Shown here one piece after another: positions 30,171 to 42,319 of a stretch of 64,000 nt of DNA (within the stretch, counting starts at the first letter, position 1; every line of letters begins with the position of its first letter). This DNA comes from Closterium sp. NIES-65 (taxonomy: Eukaryota; Streptophyta; Zygnematophyceae; Desmidiales; Closteriaceae): contig CANXME010001290.1 in the NCBI GenBank assembly GCA_948144175.1, positions 186,001 through 250,000 on the forward strand. Reading direction: 5' to 3'. The notes under the pieces are model-generated. The model had not been told where the DNA came from. It searched no databases and was given only the letters and a program-made list of their open reading frames with translations. A program made the position numbers and the translations under genes.

Positions 30171-30673
30171 AAGCAGGGTTAACGAAACCACCGTTGCTGA
30201 CAACGGTAACCAGGCATACTTAGGCAAGAGGCGGGGTAGGAGCTGCTTGCTTGCTCGTTTGTTTTCACACTCAAGCTAAATTGATGCCTAGCGAAATCCC
30301 AGAGCCCAGCAACCAGTGAAGCCAACCAAGTGCAAGCACCATAGCTCTCACACCGCCTGGAGAGCCTGCTGAGCAACAAGCCTTCCTACAGTGAGATATG
30401 CTAGGCCACTGCTAATCAAGGAAAATATTCAACGCTACTGCAAGGAAAATATTGAACTCTACTACAAGGAAACGAGCAAGGAAGTCGTGATTAGAGGATG
30501 AGCGACCGATACTGCCTAAGATCAGGACAGCGCTACTGGAGGGAAAATATTCAAGCTGCGCCAAGTTGGAGAGCGCAAGCGAGTTCCGCAGAAACGAGAG
30601 AGTAGTCAGGCAAAACTGCACCGCAGGACCGATCGGCTGTTAGAGCGTATCACACACCGCAACAGCGAGTGTG
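30170..30673 (+). mobile_element. Possible 5' leader of Gypsy-2, left of the Gypsy-1 insertion
   Basis: Because Gypsy-1 carries a GTGTG target duplication and its right flank reads directly into Gypsy-2 gag, this left flank should also be Gypsy-2 DNA. It has three AAGGAAAATATT(C/G)AA repeats (30419-30555) and no ORF. The 5' LTR of Gypsy-2 was not found. Confidence 0.4.
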
Positions 30674-31039
30674 TGTGTGAGAGTACGACGGCTTATGCCA
30701 GCTATGCTTGCTTGCCTAGACTTGATTATGCTATTTCTAGCATAGGTTTATGTTATGCATGCATGAATTGCTTGAATTCCCAGGCTAGGTGCTCTCCTAT
30801 ATTATAGTTATAGCACCAAGCTAGGTTGCGTACACCGAATTCTGGGCTATTCAGTTGCCACCGTATCGCCTTCTACCGAATTCGAAAAGGGTCTGTTCGG
30901 GACGCTTCGCGACCCGCAGAACCTTCGCGTAACACCTGGTTACTGGGCCTTGTGTCGAGCATATATAGAGCCCCGTGTTATACCCAGGTGATCATTCAAT
31001 TCAAACTCTCTTTTCTGAGCTCGATCCTAGATCCCCACA
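30674..31039 (+). repeat. Gypsy-1 5' LTR
   Basis: 366 bp, TGTGTGAGAG...CCCACA. A TATA-like CATATATAGAG at 30959-30969 is the likely promoter. Diverged from the 3' LTR by scattered changes and small indels, so the insertion is not recent. Confidence 0.9.
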
Positions 31040-31041
31040 CT

Positions 31042-31056
31042 TGGTAATCAGAGCCC
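31042..31056 (+). other. Gypsy-1 primer-binding site
   Basis: TGGTAATCAGAGCCC two bases after the LTR, an initiator-Met-type site with one inserted A. Confidence 0.7.
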
Positions 31057-32157
31057 GTTTTCACGCGAAAAAATTTCGACCGCTAAAACCGAGTCTTCAA
31101 AAACCGCGGGGGCAACGACTGTTAAACACCGATTTCGGGTACGTAAAACTAGTTCCGTGCTTTTCACCCCCCCTCGATTTTCATTTTTTTTTTTTTTTCG
31201 AACGCGCAAAGTCAGGAATGGAGGGCCAAGGCTATTATGACTACGGATGGAGTCTATGAAGATTAGGGACCGAAATATCACAAAATCGTTGGTCTCTATT
31301 TCTGGACAGAATCGTCGAGTTCACAAGAAACGCCGTCTACGAAAAACACACTGTCAAAACTTCACGAAACTCAGATATGCTCTAGCCCTAGACCGTGGCT
31401 ACATTTCCCAATTTGAATCGTATCCAAAGGTGAAGCATTTCTTGACTTATGAATTTCGGCGCACAGGGGGGTATGCTGCCATAGAGAATTAACCCAATCA
31501 CAAGAGTTCTCACAATTCTACAAAGTTGCACACAAGAGAGTTGGAGTAGAACTAAACCAGGTGGGAGGGGAGAGGAGGATGAGAGGGAAGGTCCCAAGGA
31601 GTCCCCAACCAAAGGAAAACCCCATGCCACACAATTCCCTTCTCCATAGGCAACCCCACTTTCACTTTTGTCACTTTCCCAACCTTCACAGTCCACCTCA
31701 CCCAAGTTGGCCACACTTGCCAGCCCAATTTGGTTTCTCCCAACCACTTGGCAGCATTTACAGTGATGGGGACGAATTTCCCAACCCCAAAAGTCTGTAC
31801 CCCAAAAAGAGTCACTCCCACAACTTCCCATAGTCGCCGCAACCAATGTACAAAAAGCATACGAACTCCAACGTTCGTAACTTTCTTGTTCGTGCCCCGA
31901 TTGAAGCGATACTTGGCTCGACGGAAAGCTCTTGAGCAGAGGAGTCACTTCAGATATCTGCTCAAGCCAAATAGCATTCACACATACTCAGGAAATCCAA
32001 GCCACATCAAACACAAATTCTTGCACACGCTCACACCACGCATGCAACGCACGAACACATGATGGGAGGTAGACAGACGTGAATGCAAATGATAGCATCA
32101 CATAACAAAGGCGACAATTACGCGACGACGAGCGACATCGCCAGCCTTCGCACCGAC
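31057..32157 (+). other. Gypsy-1 leader
   Basis: Untranslated region of 1.1 kb with a T-run at 31184-31198 and a C-rich tract at 31550-31830. No retroviral motif. The long minus-strand ORF (31981-31388) mirrors this composition. Confidence 0.5.
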
Positions 32158-33053
32158 ATGGAACAGACACAGGCGGTGATTCGGCGACTAGAGGCCCTTC
32201 TACCAAACCATTCTGCAGCGGCCACTGCAGCAGTCAATGCGGCAGCGTAACCGTAGCAGTGAAAGCAACAGCAGCGGCAGCGACACCGACATTTCACGGA
32301 CCGATGGCACCACCGACGCCGAACCTCAAAGCAGCTCGCCCGAGGCTCCCCGAAGCGTTCGATCCAATCGCGAAAGGATCTGACGTTCGACGTTTTGTGG
32401 CGACTCTCGAAATTTATTTCGAGGCCATTGGCTGTTTGACCCCGACAGACGAGGCAGCACAGATTTGGCTCGCAGCGACACCGTTGAGGGGACCAGCACT
32501 CGAGTGGATTTACTATTCTGACGTGGCCCGCGAGGAGAAAACGTGGATGCAGTTTCGGGAGGATCTTATCGAACGCTTCGAACCAATCATCTCAGTCTAC
32601 ATGGCGCGGCAGCAGATTCACCGACACAAACAGTACAGCAGCGTAGCACAGTACACGCCGCAGATGGAGTTACTGTTCAACCGAATTACCGACCTGACCG
32701 AAGGTGAGAAAATCCAGGCGTACACCGAAGGATTGAAAATGGAGATTCGACGACAGATGATTTCGGCGAACTACAGTAGCTACCGTGACATCGTATGGGC
32801 AGCCGAAAGGTACGACGCGTTGACGCAAGGTCAACCCGAAACACGACGCTATGGGTCAAACCGTACATTTGGCCCGGAGCGATCGGCACCCCCCACGTTC
32901 ACCGAACCGATGGATATCGACAAGTTTGACGCGAAGCAGCAACCGACAAAATGCGAATTTTGCGGCGCAGCAGGGCATCAAATATTGTCGTGCTACAATA
33001 TGAAGAAAGAACGTGCGGCAATGCTGGGCGGCAACAGAGCACCCCCGAAGTAA
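32158..33053 (+). pseudogene. Gypsy-1 gag
   Basis: Probable ATG at 32158 (MEQTQAVIRRLEALLP, coiled-coil start). It breaks at TAA 32248 and continues in another frame to 33053. Capsid-type core with FDPIAKGSDVRRFVATLEIY and WIYYSDVAREEKTWMQFRED. Ends with one zinc knuckle CEFCGAAGHQILSC (C-x2-C-x4-H-x4-C), which binds element RNA. Confidence 0.82.
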
Positions 33054-33617
33054 AAAAACGGGAATCGCGAGTAGCCGCGGATCGACCTGACGATCGCGTA
33101 AAGTCCCGGAAAGCGAAAAAGGGCGACGACGTGGCGACTTCGGAGTGGGTGAAAAAAGGAGAAACTGATGGAGCGAATTGAAAACGTCACGACCGGCCGG
33201 CATCAGGGGAAATCGCCGAGGCGAATGGAGACTCCGCGAAAAAAGACTCTGCACCGACCGCGAAACTCCAACCAAACACCCACGAAAGTAAGAATTCGTC
33301 AAAAGCATCCTATAAAGATACTCTAACGAAAATTATTGCTTCTCGTGGTTTTCAAGCCTTTGAAAATTTCAGGGGAGACTTAGAGGCCAAGAAAAAGCCT
33401 TTAGAAATTATTCAGGTACCTGAGAAGTTGGGCAAAGTACTACGGAGCGTAGAAAAGGGTCGTGCTTTCCGTGGAGTTAATAATCTCTCCCCGCAGCACC
33501 GTGCTAAGGCTCCCTATTGCCCACATGTGAAACCTACACAGCTGCAAAGGGTTAGAGGACAAATCCAGGCTCAGGAGAAATTATACAAGCCTCGAAAAAA
33601 AAATTCCTACCCCCCAG

Positions 33618-34170
33618 GTGAAGTTGAAAGTGAAAAGTGTTGAGTCAGGTATAGCAAATAGGGAAGGTATTCATTATGATGTACCCTATGATTCTATTAA
33701 TGAGACCCTCTTTGGCTACTCACCGCAGCAGAATCCACTACTCCTCGAGGTGTTATGCAATGGGCGACGCCTCCAGGCACTAGTGGACAGCAGTGCATCT
33801 CACTCGGTGTGTGATCGCGGAACATTGGAGAAATTTGGAGAGAAGGCAGTGGAGACCCAATTATCTGCAACGATGGTGGACGGTACGAAGCTTCCCATCC
33901 ATGGCAAAACTTCCGTGCAGCTGCATATAGGTGTGTTGAGGTGGAAGCGGAAGCTACCAGTCACCAACATCAAAGGGTTAGATTTCATCTAGGGGCGAGA
34001 TTTCCTGAAGCAGTTCAACCCCAAGATCGATTGGGTCAACAGCAAGGTGTGCATCTACAACAACCAGAAGCGGATAGAGCAACAGAGCTGGAACGATACA
34101 GGGGACGTTCCTGAAACGACACTGGCACGGTTCGAACGGACGGTGAACGAGAGCAACACGGGTTAGCTAG
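33618..34170 (+). pseudogene. Gypsy-1 protease region
   Basis: Reads LQALVDSSASHSVCDRGTLE, an aspartic protease in which the usual Asp-Ser/Thr-Gly is DSS, and PVTNIKGLDFI followed by TAG at 33990 before GRDFL. A second TAG at about 34164 (NTG*LALV, Tyr in Gypsy-2). Ends toward the DDLPAGVPP linker before RT. Confidence 0.78.
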
Positions 34171-34429
34171 CACTGGTGATGGCTGCAGTAGAGGAGGAGA
34201 AGCCAAACGCAGAACTATCTGCAGCAGCGAAGGAGGTCTTGGAGAAGTATAAAGATATAATGCCCGATGACCTACCCGCAGGCGTACCTCCAGCACGCAC
34301 CCCACGAGCACGAGATCGTGGAAGAACCAGGTGCGGAACCTGTCTCACGTGCACCATACCGACTGAGTCTGACAGAACTGACAGACATGAAAAAACAGAT
34401 CGAGTATTTACAGACAACTGATCCGCCAA

Positions 34430-35130
34430 TCCACCTCTCCCTACGGTGCACCAGTTCTCTTCACCCTAAAACCAGACAGTAGTTTACGGATGCGCATCGA
34501 CTACGTGCACTGAACAAACAGATAGTAAAAAACAAATATCCCATACCGCGCATAGACGACCGACTGGACCAACTGCGTGATGCAACAGTCTTTTCGAAGC
34601 TGGACCTACGATCGGGTTACTGGCAGATCAGGATGGCAGACAACTTGGTCCACAAGACAGCGTTCTGTACCAGATACGGCTCCTACGAGTACTTAGTGAT
34701 GTCGTTCGGGCTCTGCAACGCACCCGCAACGTTCCAGGCGGAGATGAATCACATCCTACAGCCACTGTTGGATGAATGCGTGGTGGTGTACGTGGACGAC
34801 ATTCTCATCTACTCTAAAAACATGAAGGAGCACGTGGAGCATCTGCGGAAAGTCTTCGAGATTTTGCGGAAGAACAAATTCTACGTGAAGCTGTCGAAGA
34901 GCGACTTCGCCCTGAAGAAGGTACAGTTTCTCGAGCACATGGTGCCGAGGGCGTACACGTGGACCCGTGGAAGATCGAAGCCATCAAGAAGTGGAAAGTA
35001 CCGGAGAACGTGAAGGAGTTGCAGCAGTTCCTAGGCTTCGCCAGGTTCGTGCCGTAGTACGCTAAGATAGCAGCGCCACTGACCGGCCTACTGAAAAAGG
35101 ATACGCCCTTCAGATGGGATACTCCTCACC
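34430..35130 (+). pseudogene. Gypsy-1 reverse transcriptase
   Basis: Contains FSKLDLRSGYWQIRMADNLV, MSFGLCNAPATFQAEMNHIL and the catalytic VVYVDDILIYSKN (YVDD at 34789-34800). A one-base loss at about 34510 (compare IDYRARNKQ in Gypsy-2) and TAG at about 35056 break the frame. Confidence 0.88.
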
Positions 35131-35139
35131 AGCAAGCCA

Positions 35140-35575
35140 TGGAATAGCTACAGACAGCACTGACTACAGCGGCAGTACTCATCCTGACGGACCCAGACAA
35201 GGACTACGTGGTGGAAGTAGACGCTAGTGACCAGACAGTCAGAGCAGTACTGATGCAGGATCACGGGAACGGTTTTCAGCCTATCGCCTACCACAGTAAG
35301 AAGTTATACGGCGCAGAACTGAACTACCCCATTCACAATAAGGAAGCCTTAGCCATCGTCGTAGCCTTCAAGGCGTGGAGGTGTTACCTAGAGGGAGCCA
35401 AGACTACAGTATACACTGACCACTGCAGCCTCAAATACCTGAAGTCGCAGCCAGCGCTCTCACGACGACAGGTGCGGTGGGTGGACTTCCTGGAAGCTCA
35501 CTTTCACTACGACATCATCTACAAGCTCGGGCTACACAACAAGGCAGACGCGTTGAGCCGCCCCGGTCATGTAGT
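35140..35575 (+). pseudogene. Gypsy-1 RNase H
   Basis: Reads VEVDASDQTVRAVLMQD, FQPIAYHSKKLYGAELNYPI and ADALSRPGHV at the end, a Ty3-type RNase H. A TAG at 35145-35147 stands where Gypsy-2 has CAG. Confidence 0.85.
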
Positions 35576-35689
35576 ACGCATCCAACTAGACGGGATGAAC
35601 CCTCTGCTAAAGGGTCCATTCCAACATGGGTACTCCGTGAACGTAGAAATTGCAACGGCAGAAAAACAGAAGCTGTTACAGTGGGAGAT

Positions 35690-36600
35690 AGACTTAGCAG
35701 TAAGGAAGGGTTCAGGAGAGATTTGTGTACCGAATTACGCCCCGCTACGACAAATTTTACTGGAGGAGTTCCACGACGTACCATACGAGGGACATTTTGG
35801 GAGCAACAAGACGTTAGCGGGAATAGCAAAATACTACTACTGGCCCCGGATGGCAGCAGACGTGCAGCAGTTCGTCACCTCTTGCGACACGTGCCAGCGG
35901 ATGAATAGTAGCAAACAGAAAAAATGAGGGTTACTTCAGCTTTTACCCGTACTGGAGCAGCCATGGCAGGTCGTTAGCCTCGACTTCATCACGGGACTTC
36001 CTTCCACCTCACGAGGGCATGACGCAATCCTCGTGGTGATCGACAAGATCTCTAAAATGGGTCACTTCATCCCGACCAACGCCACGGCTACAGCTGAAAC
36101 AACTGCTCGCCTCTTCTTCGACCGCATCATCACCATCCACGGCATCCCCGCTACACTCATCTCAGACAGAGACCCAAACTTCACGAGTAAGTTATGGAAG
36201 GAACTCATGGGATTGTTGGAAACTAAGCTTGCGATGTCTTCAGCATACCACCCCCAGACTGACGGACAGACAGAGCGACTCAATTAGGTGGTTGAACAGT
36301 TACTGCACACAGCTTGCAAGGACGACATCGGCCACTGGGACACACAGTTACCGACCTAGAGTTCGCTTACAACAACGTGTCACATGCGGCCACAGGAAAA
36401 ACTCCTTTCTACCTGTGTTACGGACGGGACCCACTTACACCACAGCAGCCAACCACACCAGCACACGTCCAGGCCGCACATGCCTTCGTCACCACCATGC
36501 AGCAGCTATGGGAGAAGACTCAACGACGCCTCACCACGATGTAGAACTCCCTGAAGTAGTATGCTGATCTCCAGCGACGTGATCACACCATAGTAGTCGG
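35690..36600 (+). pseudogene. Gypsy-1 integrase
   Basis: Zinc-binding HHCC part (HFGSNKTLAGIAKYYYWPRM and CDTCQRMN), then the core with DFITGLPST, LISDRDPNF and the final Glu in DGQTERLN. TGA at about 35925, TAG at 36285-36287, a frameshift at about 36350 and TAG at 36542-36544 interrupt it. Confidence 0.88.
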
Positions 36601-36607
36601 AGATCAG

Positions 36608-37024
36608 GTGCTTCTCGACACGCGCCTACCATCCAATCTCCGGCCTCGCTTCTGTGGTCCTTTTCTCGTCGAGGCACAGATGACACCAGTAACATTCCGC
36701 TTGCGCTTACCTACTACGTGGAAGCTTCACAGCGCCTTCCATGTTCAGCTACTAAAGTCCTACAAGGACCCCAACCAACAGTTCCAGAAATGGCAGCTAC
36801 CACCACCACCGCCTGTTCTTGTGCAGGATGAACCAGAGTACAAGATCGAGCGCGTTCTCACTCATCCGCGCCGCGGCGGCAAGCCCCTCGAGTTCCTGAT
36901 ATGCTGGAAGGGATACGACCCCACTAAGGACAGTTGGGTTGTAGAAGCTGATATGGGCAACGCACGCCGTGCTCTCAAGGACCATCTTATCAAGCAGGGT
37001 GTATCTCACGCCACCCAACTTTGA
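36608..37024 (+). CDS. Gypsy-1 integrase tail and chromodomain
   Basis: An open 138-codon stretch. The GPF/Y-like part (LRPRFCGPFLVEAQM) is followed by a chromodomain: YKIERVLTHPRRGGKPLEFL, ICWKGYDPTKDSWVVEAD. Chromodomains target insertion to marked heterochromatin. Tyr and Trp cage residues are mostly present. Confidence 0.85.
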   Translation: MLLDTRLPSNLRPRFCGPFLVEAQMTPVTFRLRLPTTWKLHSAFHVQLLKSYKDPNQQFQKWQLPPPPPVLVQDEPEYKIERVLTHPRRGGKPLEFLICWKGYDPTKDSWVVEADMGNARRALKDHLIKQGVSHATQL

Positions 37025-37032
37025 GGGGGGGA

Positions 37033-37403
37033 TGTGTGAGAGTACGACGGCTTATGCCAGCTATGCTTGCTTGCCTAGACTTTATTATTCTATTTCTAGC
37101 ATATGTTTTTTTTAGCCATGCATGAATTGCTTGAATTCCTAGGCTAGGTGCTCTCCTATATTTTATTATAGTTATAGCACCGAGCTAGGTTGCGTACACC
37201 GAATTCAGGGCTATTCGGTTGCCACCGAATTGCCTTCTACCGAATTCGGAAAGGGTCTGTTCGGGATGCTTCGCGAACCCCATAACCTTCACGTAACACC
37301 TGGTTACTGGGCCTTGTGTCGAGCCTATATATAGCTTCGTATTGTACCTAGGTGATCATTCAATTCAAACTCTCTTTTCTTAGCTCGATCGTAGATCCTT
37401 ACA
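37033..37403 (+). repeat. Gypsy-1 3' LTR
   Basis: 371 bp, TGTGTGAGAG...CCTTACA, with TATATATAG at 37325. Matches 30674-31039. Confidence 0.9.
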
Positions 37404-38738
37404 GTGTGAAGCCGAGAAGCTAATGGAGGAGGAAATGTACGTGGACTCGGACGTGGGAGAAACACCGCACGATCGACGATGGGCGCAAGAGACGAAAGCC
37501 CGATGGGAGAGCCGCCAGGAAGAGAATCGCCGAAGCCGATACCAGGAGTGGAACACACTAACCCGCACGAAGGAGAAGAATGGTTGCGGAGGATCAACGA
37601 AGGAGAAATGCGCACTCCTCCGCAACGCGAAATGGTGGTAACCTGACTTGCATCGCAGACGGAAGAAGTGCAGCAACACGTCTCTCAAGGCACAGGCACA
37701 GCCGAAGGTAGAGGTCGTAGAACGATTTGCGGGGATCCCGGGAGCTGGACCGACTCTGAAGACGATCTGATGCAACTTGAAACCGTCAAATACTGCTGGG
37801 AGAGAGACGACCAGGATCCAGCCGAGTTCTTTCGGAGAATGGTAGTAACGCTGGCAGGGGAAGCATAAACCTTCTACCGCAAGGTGTGAGAGGAGATATT
37901 GGAGGAGCTGGAATGTGGAGAAATCGAGAACCCCACGACCCGATTCATATGGATGCTGAAGAAAGAATTTCTCGGGCAAATCAAGGCTATGGTAGAGGGG
38001 TTTCGGGAGTTCCGTCGGAAGAAAGACGAGTCACTCATGTCCTACTACTACAGGCTGAAAGAGCTGTGGGAGGATCTGGAGAGCAGGGAGGAGAGGCTCC
38101 AAGTCTGAAAATTTGTGGGCTAGACGAAGAGCTACACATCGTGATACGGAACACGGTGTACGGAGTGGGGGCTGACATCACACTGAAAGAAGTTTACGGC
38201 CTGGCGAAGCGAACGGAACACGCGCATCGCTTGCTGGATCTAGAAGATGGCGAGGCCCGCGGGAAAGCCGATGTAGTCACTCTACAGTTGCAGATAGGGG
38301 CGATGAGGTGGAGGCCTACGCTACCAGTGACAAACATCAAGGGCCTAGATTTCACCTTGGGGCGAGATTTTTTGAAGTAACTCAACCTGGAGATCGATTG
38401 GGTCAACCACAAAGCCTGCATAAAAAACAACGAGAAATGTGTGGAGCTACGAAGCTGGACAGATACAAGGGATATTCCAGAAGCGACACTTGCACAGTTT
38501 GAGCGAACGGTGGACGAAAGTAACAGGGGTTACCTAGCACTGGCAACGGCAGCAGCGGAGGAGAAGCCAAAATCCGAGCTACATGCAACAGTGCAGAAGG
38601 TTCTAGAGGAGTATACGGACATCATGCCAGACGACCTACCTACAGGAGTGCCTCCGGAGCGAACCCACCAGCATGAGATCGTCGGCGAACCAGGTTCGAA
38701 ACCAACTTTTCGTGCACCATACCGCCTCAGCCCAGCAG
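37404..38738 (+). mobile_element. Gypsy-2 fragment 1: gag and protease end
   Basis: Older Gypsy copy. Gag-like pieces (WMLKKEFLGQIKAMVEGFRE; SYYYRLKELWEDLESREERL) with stops, then a jump straight to the protease C-terminus (LPVTNIKGLDFTLGRDFLK), so the zinc knuckle and protease active site are deleted. Ends in RAPYRLSPA at the AGCAG target site of Copia-A and resumes at 46612. Confidence 0.8.
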
Positions 38739-38862
38739 TGTCAGAATGAGAAACAGGAATGAATGACTAGAATGACAGTTGGGTACAAATAGGTCAAAAC
38801 CTAACCCACTATAGGCTAACCCACTGTAGCCTAAACAAACATAACATATATAATGTTTGACA
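38739..38862 (-). repeat. Copia-A 3' LTR
   Basis: 124 bp, three substitutions relative to 46488-46611, so insertion was moderately recent. Confidence 0.92.
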
Positions 38863-39095
38863 CACCCCCAAAGGCAAAGTGGGGGAGAACTAGGGGTCAC
38901 AAGACCAGTCAAAGCAAAGCAAAGCAAAGCAAGCTCAGGGTGGATCTCAAGGATACCACACAAATTCCGAGCACAAACAAGTGGTCACAAGACCAGTTCA
39001 CATGCAGGTTTATAATAGAGCAAGGGGTACAGTGATCACAACCTAACAAGAGCAAACATGCAGGTATATACATAGAGATCACAGTACAAACAGAG
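38863..39095 (-). other. Copia-A 3' untranslated end and polypurine tract
   Basis: Non-coding stretch shared with Copia-B (GAGATCCACCCTGAGCTTGC, (CTTTG)n) ending in the polypurine tract next to the 3' LTR. Confidence 0.75.
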
Positions 39096-40763
39096 TCAAG
39101 AAGTAAGCAAGTGAGGTCCAGTCGGCACAAGGCATAGAAGAGTGCAAAAGCGCTGATGGTCAACAGGCGGAAGCGCCTTGGTGAACACATCAGCAGTGTT
39201 GGCCTCAGTGGCCACGTAACGCAGCTGAAGCTGACCGCGCTGCTGCAGCTCTCGAGCAAGGAAGTAGCGCAGAGCAATGTGCTTCGTCCTGTGCTCCAGT
39301 CTGTGCTCCTGACACAAGGCAATGGTTGCCTTGTTGTCGACGTACAGCACTGGAGGAGAACGAGGCTGCTCTCCAAGGTTAGTCAGCAGGTAGGTGAGCC
39401 AGCGAAGCTCCTGGGCAGCCATGGCCGTGGCGTAGATCTCAGCCTCGCAGCTGGAGCTGAGAACAGAAGAAGAGCGTGTAGAACGCCAAGAGACAGAGCC
39501 AGAGCCAAGACTAAAGGTGTAACCCTGAGACGACCGCTGAGTAGCCTGGTCGTCTGCCCAAGAAGCGTCTGAGTGCCAGTGAGAACAGGCCTGTCTCGCC
39601 CTCCAAGCACCAGCCCCATGCCCGACGTACTGCACAAGTAGCGCAACACCCTCTTAGCTGCATCCATGTGCTCCTTCCGGTGACGGCCGGGAGCGACATA
39701 GCGTGCTAAGATGCTGAGAGGGTATGCAAGGTCAGGTCGTGTGCAGGTCATGAGGTACATGAGGCAACCCACAAGCTCTGGATACGGGCCACTCGGCTCT
39801 ACGGACTCATCCGAAGGCAGAGCTGAGAGCGAGTGACCGGTAGGCAGAGGAGTGGGCTGAGGCGAGGAGTACGTGAAGCGGAAGCGCTGAAGGACCTGGT
39901 GCACCATGTGTGACTGAGTCAAGGTGATGGTGTGCCGTGCTTTGTCCCGGGTGATCAGCAAGCCAAGATAGCTTGTTAGTTCACCCAGGTCTGTGCACGT
40001 GTGTCTCTTCTGCAGCTCCGACTTCACGTGGGCGGGACCAGCTGTGTCAGCAGTGGCAAAGACCAAGTCGTCGACGTACACGAGGATGTAGAACGGCGGC
40101 AGCGAGGTGTCGGTGCGTAGAAATAGCGACGGGTCAGTAGTAGAAGGAGCGAACCCAAGGGCCGCAAGTGTAGTCCTCAGTGTGTCGTGCCACTCACGTG
40201 GCGCCTGGCGGAGACCGTAGACTGGCCGCCGGAGGCTCCACTGGGTACCAGGAGGGAACGACCCACTGAAGCCAGGTGGGCGGCGCAGCCAGATCTCCTC
40301 GTGCAGGCGGCCCTGTAAGAAAGCAGTGCTGAAGTCAAGCGAGTGGAGCTCGCAGTCACGCTGAGCGGCGACGTGCAGCAGAACCCGAAGAGTGGTCATC
40401 TTCGGGGTCGGGGAGAAGGTCTGAAAGAAGTCAACTCCCTCTCGCTGACTGAAGCCTCGTAGCAACGTAACGCGCCTTGAAGACAGGCGGAGAACCCGTC
40501 GGCCGCTTCACCCTGAAGATCCACATGCCACTGACGACGTTCGCCCCAGGTGGGGGAACCTCGTCGACGTAGGTGCCTGTGGACTTCCAGGAAGCCATCT
40601 CTGCGTCCATGGCTGTCTGCCACTGAGAGGAGTAGGGACCGGCCATCGCCTCTGCGTAAGGGCGTGCGGTCGGGATGTCTGGTGCATCTGGGTCTCCCTC
40701 AGGGGCAACAAGCATGGACACGAGATGGGGCAAAGCAGCGGCAAAGCACTGGAACTCCTCCTA
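39096..40763 (-). pseudogene. Copia-A RT and RNase H
   Basis: Reads YSSQWQTAMDAEMASWKSTG, a frameshift at about 40450, LDFSTAFLQGRLHEEIWLRR, catalytic ILVYVDDLVFAT, a second frameshift at about 39590, then RNase H (HSDASWADDQATQ; SSSCEAEIYATAMAAQELRW; ADVFTKALP). Stop at 39096. Confidence 0.88.
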
Positions 40764-42319
40764 CTTGTCCTCAAGGACGTCAGTGCCAAGAGCACACTCA
40801 CCCCCGACGGATGGAGGACAGACAGACTCAGACTCAGCAACAAGGCTAGCAGCGTAGTCTAGACGACAGGCAGCAGCAAAGTCAACAAGCTCAGAGACTA
40901 GAGCAGACGCAGAAGAGGACTCAAAGGTAGGGTCAGTGACAACGGTAGCGAGGAGACGCGTGACAGTAGGACTGGCAGCACGAGCAAGGTCTGACGGCGG
41001 GTCAGCAACAGCAGGAAGAGCGGATGCAGGAGGAGACAGCAGAGGGACGCGCTGTGGAGCAGTGGACTGACGCAGAGTCATGTAGTGAGTGCCTAGGACA
41101 GGAGGAGGACGCTCACGAGGAACACGACGACTGGTGCGTGCAGTGCAGACATGCGACTGTGGACGAGACTCAGAAGGCACATGACTAGACTCGGGTAACG
41201 GAGGGCGAGACTCAGGCTCACGACGCTCTGTGAAGCTACCTGTCGGCGCAGTGTAAGGAGAAGGACCAGGCAGTGGAGAGGCGGGCTGTAACTATGACTG
41301 CGACAGGACAGGTGGTGGACTCACTAGTGGAGGAGGAGGAGGACCAGGAGGAGGTGGAAGGCCAAGAACCTGCTGAAGGAGTGGAACGTAGTACGGCCGC
41401 GGCCGCTCAGCAACTCCAGCTCCTGACTCCTCAGCAGCTCCAGTACCAGTAGCACCAGAACCAGTAGCACCTCCAGCAGCTCCAGCAGCACCAGGACCAG
41501 CAGTACTAGTACCAGCAGCACCTCCAGCAGCTCCAGCAGCACCAGCACCAGCAGCACTAGTACCAGTAGCACCTCCGGCAGCTCCAGCAGTACCAGCACC
41601 AGCAGCACCTCCAGCAGCTCCAGCAGCACCAGCACTAGCAGCACTAGTACCACCAGTACCTCCAGCAGCTCCAGCAGCACCAGCACCAGCAACACTAGTA
41701 CCAGCAGCACCTCCAGCAGAACCTCCAGTAGCAGCTCCAACGTCCAGGTCCTCAGCACCAGCAGCAGCGTCGACTCCAGAACCCTCAACACCAGTAGTAG
41801 CGTCAACTCCGGGGACCCCAGCACCAGCAGCTCCACTCCTGAGACTGATGTGCCGAGCGTACCACTCCCGAAGTTGTGGGGTAGAGGGCGGCTCCCGCCT
41901 CAGCGGGGAAACACGAGCACCGGCTCCAGTAGCACCTCGAGCCCGAGACGCACCCCGCCGGAGGCTGCAGTACCGCGAGTACCACTCACGCAGCTGCTGT
42001 GGAGAGGGAGCTCTTCCAGGCTCCTCACAGTCAGCTGCAGTACCCCGAGACTCAGCACCCCCAGACTCAGCAACTCCAGGCTCAGCACCCCCAGACTCAG
42101 CAACTCCAGGCTCCGCACCCCCAGACGCAGCACCCCCAGACTCCACACCCCCAGACTCAGCACCCCCTGGCTCAGCACCCCCAGGCTCCGCACGCTCAGG
42201 CTCCGCACGCTCAGGCTCAGCACCCCTAGCAGGACGCGAGTCGACAGCTACCTCGGCAGGCTTAACCGGGTCTACCTGGGAGACACCTGAGGGAGCGGCA
42301 CCCTGAGGGGGGAGGGGGT
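40764..42319 (-). pseudogene. Copia-A integrase tail and linker
   Basis: Low-complexity linker: GGAEP/GGAES repeats, two LREWYxR motifs (QQLREWYSRYCSLR; PQLREWYARHISLR), long AAGAAG runs, RPRPYYVPLLQQVLG, then PTVTRLLATVVTDPTFE leading to RT. TAG at 41292-41294 and 40761-40763 replace CAG of Copia-B. Confidence 0.78.

Larger units (their letters stand above)
30674..37403 (+). mobile_element. Gypsy-1, Ty3/Gypsy chromovirus (decayed)
   Basis: Complete structure: LTR 30674-31039, primer site, leader, gag, protease, RT, RNase H, integrase, chromodomain, polypurine tract TTGAGGGGGGGA (37021-37032), LTR 37033-37403, and GTGTG duplication (30669-30673, 37404-37408). Replicates through RNA by reverse transcription. 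Domain order with integrase after RNase H and a chromodomain at the end makes it a chromovirus. Several stops and frameshifts make it non-autonomous now. Confidence 0.93.

Noticed and set aside
31388-31981. 197-codon minus-strand ORF in the Gypsy-1 leader
   Set aside because: Antisense to a C-rich leader, no recognised domain; codon bias could not be tested.
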